From positions 997 through 27,893 of the IMG/VR virus record IMGVR_UViG_3300010233_000149: a DNA stretch of 26,897 nucleotides; one strand, 5' to 3'. Every line of letters starts with the position of its first letter. Within the stretch, counting starts at the first letter, position 1. A program made the position numbers and the translations under genes. Below the pieces are notes generated by a model that saw only the letters and a program-made list of their open reading frames with translations, was not told the origin of the DNA and made no database searches. Source of the stretch: a virus. Of this stretch, positions 14,360-19,702 are shown one piece after another.

Positions 14360-15184
14360 TCATCGGCCAAGTAATGCGTGAGTCGCCTTCAGCCGTTTAG
14401 TGTCGCAGTGTACATACACAGCCGTAGTCTCCGCTGATCCGTGGCCCATCATCTCAGTGACGTAACGCAAATCAGCGCCGCCACTCACAAGGTGTGTTGC
14501 GAAACTGTGGCGAAGCATGTGTGGGTGAACCTTCTTTACGATCCCTGCATTCCTTCCGTGCTTCCTCACCAACCGATAAACGTCCACCCTTGACAGTGGC
14601 CGACCAGCGGCAGACGTGAACAAGGTGGGACCGTCTGAACGGCAAGAGTCTATGTATCGTTTCACCGCGCCGGCGCAGAAGTTGTTGATAGGCACCTGGC
14701 GATCCTTCCCGCCCTTGCCTTGTCGCACATGAATCAGACGCTCCCTCAGTTCCACGTCTTCCACCTTAAGCGAACACAACTCCGTAGCCCTGAGTCCGGC
14801 ACCATACAAAAGTTCTAGGACCGCTTGGTCGCGGACCCCGATGTCCGTCTGGTCATCTGGGCAGTATGTGAGCTTCACACAGTCTGCTTCGTTTAGGAAG
14901 TCTGGGAGGCGTTTACCCATTCGGGGGCTTTCAACAAGTGTCGAAACGTCTCCACGGCCTATAAAACGCAGGTAGGCACGGATGGAGGATGCTCGCCTGG
15001 CGACCGACCGAGACCCCTGGCCGGCCTTGCTGAGGGACGCCAACCACGACTGGATCATGGATAGGTCCGTCGCCGCTACGCCCCCGCAAAAGGCCGTGTA
15101 GGCTTCCAGATCGGCCCTGTAAGCATCGACCGTTGCCGCCGACAACCCGCATTCTATCCGAAGATGGTTGATATAGCTTTCCAT
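14360..15184 (-). CDS. Xer-like tyrosine recombinase/integrase
   Basis: 274 aa from ATG 15184 (279 from ATG 15199). The N-terminal core-binding domain is SAM-like (LSAATVDAYRADLEAY). The catalytic domain has all the expected residues: Arg in GAGLRATEL, Lys in QGKGGKDR, His/Arg in HMLRHSFATH, His in MMGHGS and the nucleophile Tyr in AVYVHCD. Size and sequence are closer to XerC/XerD than to lambda integrase. It could integrate the phage at a dif-like or other site, or resolve genome multimers. I prefer 15184 because a -10 box ends 6 nt before it. It is the only leftward gene in the left 16.8 kb. Confidence 0.92.
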   Translation of the reverse strand: MESYINHLRIECGLSAATVDAYRADLEAYTAFCGGVAATDLSMIQSWLASLSKAGQGSRSVARRASSIRAYLRFIGRGDVSTLVESPRMGKRLPDFLNEADCVKLTYCPDDQTDIGVRDQAVLELLYGAGLRATELCSLKVEDVELRERLIHVRQGKGGKDRQVPINNFCAGAVKRYIDSCRSDGPTLFTSAAGRPLSRVDVYRLVRKHGRNAGIVKKVHPHMLRHSFATHLVSGGADLRYVTEMMGHGSAETTAVYVHCDTKRLKATHALLGR

Positions 15185-15190
15185 AACTTT

Positions 15191-15218
15191 AAGATACATC
15201 GGATGGCTGGATATGCAA
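15191..15218 (-). promoter_or_regulatory. Promoter for leaderless recombinase mRNA
   Basis: On the minus strand TTGCAT (15218-15213), a 16-nt spacer and TATCTT (15196-15191). ATG 15184 begins 6 nt after the -10 box. Its -35 box lies next to that of the rightward promoter at 15220, so the two are back to back and could be co-regulated. Confidence 0.5.
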
Positions 15219-15219
15219 G

Positions 15220-15247
15220 TTGACTTTTTCTTTTGGGAATGTATACT
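15220..15247 (+). promoter_or_regulatory. Promoter for leaderless small gene
   Basis: TTGACT (15220-15225), a 16-nt spacer and TATACT (15242-15247). ATG 15254 begins 6 nt after the -10 box. Longer in-frame starts (TTG 15233, ATG 15239) lie on or before the -10 box. Confidence 0.65.
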
Positions 15248-15253
15248 GGGACC

Positions 15254-15565
15254 ATGACCCTGACGAAGATCGAATTCCGTTTTCCCATGGGGGTGTTTTT
15301 GAGTGCCGAACGGGACAGAGGCAACGATATAATCGTACTCGTGGAATTCAACGAACCCATGGGCACAGGAACTGCCCTACGGTATCAGTCACTACCTTTC
15401 GACCCCAACGGGGACATGAACACCCTCTCACCGATCATCGGCGACATCTGCCGCGCCGCTACTGGCCAACCCACGGTCGATCCAAATCTCTTCGGCAAGG
15501 TGATGAAGGCTCTCAGCCGCTTCAAGCCGGTGGAAAGTGTCGTGACTGCTGCGGCCCTCCTATAA
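15254..15565 (+). CDS. Hypothetical protein, 103 aa
   Basis: Start ATG 15254 chosen from the promoter position. A soluble protein with two beta segments (KIEFRFPMGVFLS, IIVLVEFNEP) and a C-terminal helix rich in Val/Ala. No family recognised. It is divergent from the recombinase, a common place for its regulator or directionality factor, but no helix-turn-helix is evident. Its stop lies inside the -10 box of the next gene. Confidence 0.6.
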   Translation: MTLTKIEFRFPMGVFLSAERDRGNDIIVLVEFNEPMGTGTALRYQSLPFDPNGDMNTLSPIIGDICRAATGQPTVDPNLFGKVMKALSRFKPVESVVTAAALL

Positions 15566-15566
15566 T
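15561..15566 (+). promoter_or_regulatory. -10-like TATAAT before small gene
   Basis: CCTATAATAA matches the CCTATAAT context of the promoters at 7687 and 13727, but no acceptable -35 box is visible 16-18 nt upstream. If active, transcription would begin just before AGGAGA (15575-15580). Confidence 0.35.
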
Positions 15567-15587
15567 AAAGTAACAGGAGATTTGTCT

Positions 15588-15821
15588 ATGGATACGAAAC
15601 CTACACCGTCGCCTCTTCGCCCGTCGATTGCCACCAACGGTAGCGGCAATGTAAACCTGGCCAAGGCCAAGGACTACTCTGTCAATGCCACAAAAGTTCA
15701 GCCGTACTACAACGTCACAGAGCAGGCTCAGGTAAAGGCAATGGCCAAAGCCCCTGCCAAGACCGATACGACTGGTGGCGGCGGTGGACAAGGCGCACAG
15801 CGGGTTCGCCGGCTGGTTTAA
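15588..15821 (+). CDS. Hypothetical protein, 77 aa
   Basis: ATG 15588 is 7 nt after AGGAGA. The protein is Lys/Ala/Thr-rich, ends with a Gly run and a basic tail (GAQRVRRLV) and is probably largely disordered. No family recognised. It is a possible virion or DNA-associated minor protein by composition only. Confidence 0.55.
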   Translation: MDTKPTPSPLRPSIATNGSGNVNLAKAKDYSVNATKVQPYYNVTEQAQVKAMAKAPAKTDTTGGGGGQGAQRVRRLV

Positions 15822-15833
15822 CCGGGTGCTTAA

Positions 15834-16085
15834 ATGGTGTGCATCTGCCGTCTGATCTTTGATGGTCCGTCCAATGCGAAAGAGGCATTCTACAATCTGT
15901 CGAAAACACAGCCGGTCGCTGCATTACTATCTCTTCATGCCGCTGATGGGATTCATGCGGGCGGTAAAAGGGTCGTATCAGTTCTTAGCAGCCCTGATCC
16001 ACTCAAACAGTCAGAAGTACGAGAATGGATGGAAACAAGACCGTGGTTGGGACTTGCTGGCTTTACTCTCGTCGTCCACGGATAG
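15834..16085 (+). CDS. Hypothetical protein, 83 aa
   Basis: Starts 12 nt after the previous stop, with a weak GGGTG ribosome site. The sequence (IFDGPSNAKEAFYNLSKTQP, then EVREWMETRPWLGLAGFTLV) looks like a normal soluble protein. A competing frame, 15859-16374, covers the same DNA but reads as a His/Arg/Ser-rich peptide, so I prefer this frame. No family recognised. Confidence 0.5.
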   Translation: MVCICRLIFDGPSNAKEAFYNLSKTQPVAALLSLHAADGIHAGGKRVVSVLSSPDPLKQSEVREWMETRPWLGLAGFTLVVHG

Positions 16086-16092
16086 GGTCAAC

Positions 16093-16374
16093 ATGAGAAC
16101 GCTCATTGCCACAATATATATCAGCGGTGAGAAAGAAGCCTTGGCCGTAGCTATTCGTGTAAAAAAAGAAAAACCAGCAGCGGCAGATATGAAACTCTTC
16201 AGTGACTCCGCTGATCCCAAGCATCCCGACGAAAGCGATGTGTGGGAGATTCAGTTGTTCGGTGATGGTACGAACACTGCGGACATTGTGAAATTCGCAA
16301 AGACAACTCACTGGTCGTCCATGGAAGGTGTGGCCCATGTGAGGGTTGAGGTAGATGCCCCATGCGAGTGTTGA
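16093..16374 (+). CDS. Hypothetical protein, 93 aa
   Basis: ATG 16093 comes 7 nt after the previous stop, with ATAGGG just upstream. An alpha/beta-type sequence begins MRTLIATIYISGEKEALAVA; FGDGTNTADIVKFAKTTHW lies in the middle and it ends EVDAPCEC. The longer in-frame reading from 15859 is judged to be non-coding in its first part. No family recognised. Confidence 0.55.
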   Translation: MRTLIATIYISGEKEALAVAIRVKKEKPAAADMKLFSDSADPKHPDESDVWEIQLFGDGTNTADIVKFAKTTHWSSMEGVAHVRVEVDAPCEC

Positions 16375-16493
16375 AACCTAAAATCCCGGCCTGTCTTCGC
16401 GGAACACCGCCGCCTCACAAGGGGGGGAAGTTCACCACACCGGTGATAAAGACTCTGTTTCGGGGTCTTGATCTGCGCAATCGTAAGAAGTAA
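16362..16493 (+). CDS. Small basic protein, 43 aa
   Basis: ATG 16362 overlaps the end of the previous gene by 13 nt and follows GAGG by about 10 nt; stop TAA at 16491-16493. The peptide is strongly basic and Pro-rich (KPKIPACLRGTPPPHKGGKF to LFRGLDLRNRKK). It ends 17 nt before the next start. A short, charged, coupled ORF is plausible but not certain. Confidence 0.45.
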   Translation: MRVLKPKIPACLRGTPPPHKGGKFTTPVIKTLFRGLDLRNRKK

Positions 16494-16510
16494 TTCTACA
16501 GGAGATTCCA

Positions 16511-16858
16511 ATGGCGAAGATACCCAGGAAGATTCTCTATAATCACCAGCCAGTGACGATCAAGCGGGGAAAGACCGGTAAGAACTGGGCATATTTCGAG
16601 GGAAGAGATCGCGTTATCGCTGTTGATACTGCCAGGAAGATGTCCCCAGAATTCAAAGCGGAGTTGATTCTGCACGAGTTGCTTCACTGCATCATCTACG
16701 AGCACGTCGGTCTTAATGGGGCGTTTGCCGGCAAGACGGAGAAGCAGAACGAGCAGAGTGAGGAATGTGTTGTGGACACACTAGCGAGAGACTTGGTGCA
16801 AATCTTGAAACGGAACCCATCGCTCCGTGCGTTTATCAATCAGAGTCTAGGTACTTAG
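16511..16858 (+). CDS. Small HExxH metallopeptidase-like protein
   Basis: 115 aa; AGGAGA stands 5 nt before the ATG. LILHELLHCIIYEHVG contains HExxH (HELLH), the zinc-binding and catalytic motif of gluzincin-type peptidases. An Asp/Glu-rich helix (EQSEECVVDTLARDL) about 25 residues later could supply the third ligand. It resembles the small phage proteins of the SprT/ImmA-like type that are otherwise uncharacterised. Target unknown; cleavage of a phage or host protein is the simple reading. Its last 23 nt overlap, tail to tail, the last gene of the leftward operon. Confidence 0.65.
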   Translation: MAKIPRKILYNHQPVTIKRGKTGKNWAYFEGRDRVIAVDTARKMSPEFKAELILHELLHCIIYEHVGLNGAFAGKTEKQNEQSEECVVDTLARDLVQILKRNPSLRAFINQSLGT

Positions 16859-17039
16859 CTACATTTGCTTCCGGCCACTGCGTTCGTCCATCTTCCCAGA
16901 CTGTAAATTCTTCGCCGTTGGGAATCTCGATCTCCAACCCGCTGTCGAGTTTGACGATCATCTCCTGCGCCGCGAAGTAAGGGACGCCGGCAAAGACACG
17001 GGCACCAATGGAAACGGGACTGGCGGTGTGGTCGGTCAC
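16836..17039 (-). CDS. Hypothetical protein, 67 aa
   Basis: I place the start at GTG 17039, which overlaps the stop of the phosphoesterase gene (GTGA); a longer reading from ATG 17117 would overlap that gene by 82 nt. The sequence is beta-rich, with IVKLDSGLEIEIPNGEEFTV and a final WPEANVAKYLDSD. No family recognised. It is the last gene of the leftward operon. Confidence 0.5.
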   Translation of the reverse strand: MTDHTASPVSIGARVFAGVPYFAAQEMIVKLDSGLEIEIPNGEEFTVWEDGRTQWPEANVAKYLDSD

Positions 17040-18649
17040 GCTCGCCACTTTCCAGCGTAGCAAGTTACTAAAGTACGCTTCCCGTTGGGGTATGTTAGGA
17101 TATGAGAATGGGTCCACCCAGATGGGCCTTTGTTATACGACATATCCAACGTCGTACTCGTCCCCGCCACGTACAGCCCATCCCTAATCTCCGCGACGTG
17201 CGTATGTCCTGTGTTGGCTTTCTTGCCCACTTTGCTCAGGTTCATCGGAGTCCCGCGAGCGCCGTTCACCCCTAAGTGCCCGTGCATACCGTTCTCGATC
17301 TTGCCCCCGCAGGTGGTGAAGGATTCGTCCTGGTGAAGGAAGACCACTCCCTTGGGGCATTCCTCGAATCGAGTCATAGCCGCCTGGATCAGGTTGAACT
17401 TCTTGTCCTTCGTCTCCATGGCATTGTACATGGCCAACTGAAGCTCCAGAAACAAGATCGCGTTCTGTGGAGTCTTGCGATAGTCGTGCTCCCGCAGCCA
17501 CCGACCAAGCCAGTTGTCGTGATTGGAATCAACGACCACCATCTTCGTGTGTGGCCTATGGTATTCGGCCATCACAGCGGCTGTGTCCTTCAGTTCCTTG
17601 GACACCACGTCATAGCCTCGCAGATACGCTTTGAAGAGATCGTGAGGATTGTTCGAGGCATGGTGATTGATCGAGACGCCTTCGAGCATGTCGTGGATGA
17701 ACTGATACTTCGGTAGCAGTGTGTCCAGCATGTCCATGGACAGTTTCTTCACAATGGGATCGACAGTCGTGGCGTGAAGATCACCCCATGTAATGGACTC
17801 AGCGAAATACATGTCGGCGAAACACTTTCCATCCTTCGCCATCACGTTCAAGTCCTGCACCTCGTCATCCGGTCCCGCGTTCAACTGACGCACAAACCAA
17901 TGGCCTTCGTCGGTCACTTCCACAATCAAAGCACCGTAAACGTGATGGAACGACGCTTTCTGACCTTCCTTTTTCTGGATGTAGTTTCTCAGGGTCACGG
18001 TGCCTGTGGTGTACATCAACTTCGTACCCTTGTCGTCGTTCTTCATCGCGGCAACGGACATCATCCTCACCTTGGCATGGGGGAAGATCGAGGAGTGCCG
18101 CTGCGTGTAGACTTCCATTCCGCTTAGGGGATCAACAGCCGTGGGCATGATGTTGATCTCACCACAGAAGACCAGGCCATTGGCCAGGGCTTTGCGGGTG
18201 TCACAGATGAAGGGCTTGATTGCGTCGTCGTACCACAGTTCCTTCTGACGTTCCGCCTTCGTTCCCTGCTTCACCGACAACTGGCCGAAGGCGTTCTGAT
18301 TGTAAGTGAATGTTCCAATCAAAAGCTCTGCGTCGTAATGCTTGGCCAGAGCCTGAAGGTTCTTCCAGAATTCAGCATGGACCTTGGTATTGTTTTGCGC
18401 GCTCGTGACGATGTATCGTTTCACCTTTCCCTTGACGGGAAGGACTGCGGGTTCTGTCTCGGTGCCGTCCACCGTTCCACCGGTCAGAGGCTTCGTCCCA
18501 GGTCCAGTGAGTCCGGCATTCTTCAGATGTTCGTATACCGTTTTCCGGTTTAGACCTGTCTCTCGTGCAACCGCTCTCTGGTTGCCATTGAGACGGTTGT
18601 ATGCTTCCAAGACCCGTTCTCGTGCCGGTGACGGTTTTGCGTTGGGCAT
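17036..18649 (-). CDS. Metallophosphoesterase with N-terminal HTH (T5 A1-like?)
   Basis: 537 aa from ATG 18649, preceded by AGGA. Residues about 10-48 form a helix-turn-helix (NGNQRAVARETGLNRKTVYE). The rest holds the calcineurin-like phosphoesterase signatures in order: GDLHA (about 289-293), SNHDNW (about 375), an isolated His in VVFLHQDE, HGHLGVNG and GHTHVAE (about 481). This family cleaves phosphoesters with two metal ions. Length and layout recall the A1 DNA-transfer protein of T5-like phages, from memory and not tested here. A role in phage or host DNA processing is an inference. It ends in a GTGA overlap with the next gene. Confidence 0.75.
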   Translation of the reverse strand: MPNAKPSPARERVLEAYNRLNGNQRAVARETGLNRKTVYEHLKNAGLTGPGTKPLTGGTVDGTETEPAVLPVKGKVKRYIVTSAQNNTKVHAEFWKNLQALAKHYDAELLIGTFTYNQNAFGQLSVKQGTKAERQKELWYDDAIKPFICDTRKALANGLVFCGEINIMPTAVDPLSGMEVYTQRHSSIFPHAKVRMMSVAAMKNDDKGTKLMYTTGTVTLRNYIQKKEGQKASFHHVYGALIVEVTDEGHWFVRQLNAGPDDEVQDLNVMAKDGKCFADMYFAESITWGDLHATTVDPIVKKLSMDMLDTLLPKYQFIHDMLEGVSINHHASNNPHDLFKAYLRGYDVVSKELKDTAAVMAEYHRPHTKMVVVDSNHDNWLGRWLREHDYRKTPQNAILFLELQLAMYNAMETKDKKFNLIQAAMTRFEECPKGVVFLHQDESFTTCGGKIENGMHGHLGVNGARGTPMNLSKVGKKANTGHTHVAEIRDGLYVAGTSTTLDMSYNKGPSGWTHSHILTYPNGKRTLVTCYAGKWRA

Positions 18650-18661
18650 CAAATATTCCTG

Positions 18662-19252
18662 TTAAGGAGTGGTGGTGCGAACGAAGATCAAATTGGCAAT
18701 CGTCTGGTGAACTTCCTTGTATGGAAGTTTCGAGAAGACTTCCCTCACGGCCTTGTCATTGTAGGGCAGACCGGTGGTGTTCCACTCGATGATGACAATC
18801 GACGGAGTATGTTTGTTGTGGTCCAACGTGGACCATGCGTCCAATTCCGATCCTTCCACATCAATCGACAACAGATCAATATGCCCGATCCCGTGGGCAT
18901 CTAGTACATCGCCCAGCCGCTTCACAGGCACCTTGACTGGCCGGCCTTGGGACGGTCGTCCAAGAGCAGAAATAGGTGTTTGCGGGTTGATGTAGAACAT
19001 CTGAGTGGGATCAGACCCAATGGCACATGATTCGATCTTGCAGTTTGGACGGTTCCGTTGAAGGAAGGGAAGGAGATCAGGATTGGCTTCAATCAGAAGT
19101 CCGGTCCATCCCATTCGCTCGAACGACAGAGTGTTCGAGCCGCCTCCACCATGCTCTGCACCGACTTCTACGAACACACCATTACTTGGGAGTTGGAGGT
19201 TGCCGACCATCCACACGTCTTCGCCGCACTGGGAACTGGGTTGAAATTGCAT
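18662..19252 (-). CDS. FkbM-family methyltransferase 2
   Basis: 196 aa from ATG 19252, 8 nt after the previous stop; the longer reading from 19348 overlaps that gene heavily. GVFVEVGAEHGGGGSNTLSF is the SAM-binding region, with GLLIEANPDLLPFL, HIDLLSIDVEGSELDAW and IVIIEWNT completing the FkbM pattern. It is paralogous to 12355-12954 but lies on the other strand in the tail operon, away from the glycan cassette. A probable sugar O-methyltransferase. No strong ribosome site is visible before the start. Confidence 0.85.
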   Translation of the reverse strand: MQFQPSSQCGEDVWMVGNLQLPSNGVFVEVGAEHGGGGSNTLSFERMGWTGLLIEANPDLLPFLQRNRPNCKIESCAIGSDPTQMFYINPQTPISALGRPSQGRPVKVPVKRLGDVLDAHGIGHIDLLSIDVEGSELDAWSTLDHNKHTPSIVIIEWNTTGLPYNDKAVREVFSKLPYKEVHQTIANLIFVRTTTP

Positions 19253-19260
19253 GATGTTAC

Positions 19261-19575
19261 TCAATGAAAGAGAGAAGAGAATTTCGTCTTCAGGTAGTTG
19301 CCGACGACACTCAGAATGCCGGCCAGTATTGTGGCATACATGCCCCACCCGACAGTTGCTTTCAGTTTGTATCCTTCGAGGGTGATGAGCCGTTTGCTTA
19401 CGTCGGCCTGTTGATTTTCCAGTGTTGTCTGCTTCTGCGCGATTGGCTGGATCAGTTCCTTTATTTCAAGTTTGTGAAATTCCAGTCGCTCATTCATGGC
19501 GTCCACGACAGGATCAACAATTAGCTCTTGCAACTTCTTCGTCTGCGCAAGAAACTGAGACAAATCATCCGGCAT
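19261..19575 (-). CDS. XhlA/holin-like coiled-coil membrane protein
   Basis: 104 aa; GGAGAG lies 5 nt before ATG 19575. Residues 1-70 are a charged helical coiled coil (MNERLEFHKLEIKELIQPIA, then ENQQADVSKRLITLEG). Residues about 73-93 are a single membrane helix (GWGMYATILAGILSVVGNYL), followed by a short basic tail. This is the topology of XhlA-type haemolysin/holin accessory proteins. A lysis role is plausible; no endolysin is visible in the window. It follows the tRNA gene. Confidence 0.6.
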   Translation of the reverse strand: MPDDLSQFLAQTKKLQELIVDPVVDAMNERLEFHKLEIKELIQPIAQKQTTLENQQADVSKRLITLEGYKLKATVGWGMYATILAGILSVVGNYLKTKFSSLFH

Positions 19576-19588
19576 AAAGTCTCTCCAG

Positions 19589-19663
19589 TAGCGGGTGTAG
19601 GATTTGAACCTACGGTCTCCGGGATATGAACCCGACGAGATGACCTGGCTTCTCTAACCCGCC
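19589..19663 (-). tRNA. tRNA-Met(CAU), initiator (fMet) type
   Basis: A full 75-nt cloverleaf on the minus strand. Acceptor GGCGGGT pairs with ACCCGCT (G1-U72 wobble). The D stem is GAGA/TCTC. The anticodon stem is TCGGG/CCCGG with loop TTCATAT and anticodon CAU. The variable loop is AGACC, the T arm GTAGG-TTCAAAT-CCTAC, and the discriminator is A73. G29-G30-G31 paired to C39-C40-C41 and the A11:U24 pair are initiator hallmarks, as is a weak first pair (C1/A72 in E. coli, G/U here). The CCA end is not encoded (CTG follows A73). It sits between the tail hub and the holin-like gene. Confidence 0.93.
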
Positions 19664-19668
19664 ACAGT

Positions 19669-19697
19669 ATTATACCACGAAAAACGGCCCTCGTCCA
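19669..19697 (-). promoter_or_regulatory. Extended -10 promoter for the tRNA
   Basis: On the minus strand TGGACG (19697-19692), a 17-nt spacer and consensus TATAAT (19674-19669) preceded by TGG, an extended -10. G1 of the tRNA comes 5 nt after the -10 box, so transcription should start at or very near the mature 5' end. Confidence 0.65.
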
Positions 19698-19702
19698 GCC
19701 CT

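Noticed and set aside
14381-14420. TACACT-like string on the minus strand near 14415
   Set aside because: It lies inside the recombinase coding sequence, lacks a -35 box and points to no gene.
15859-16374. 171-aa rightward ORF as a single gene
   Set aside because: Its first 78 residues are rich in His, Arg and Ser and overlap a better frame (15834-16085); the C-terminal part is kept as a gene from ATG 16093.
19589-19663. tRNA as an attachment-site remnant
   Set aside because: The gene is complete with its own promoter, no duplicated tRNA fragment was noticed near the recombinase, and the recombinase is over 4 kb away.
19664-19702. Intrinsic terminator after the tail hub gene
   Set aside because: A short T-run is present but only a 3-bp stem can form, so no convincing terminator.
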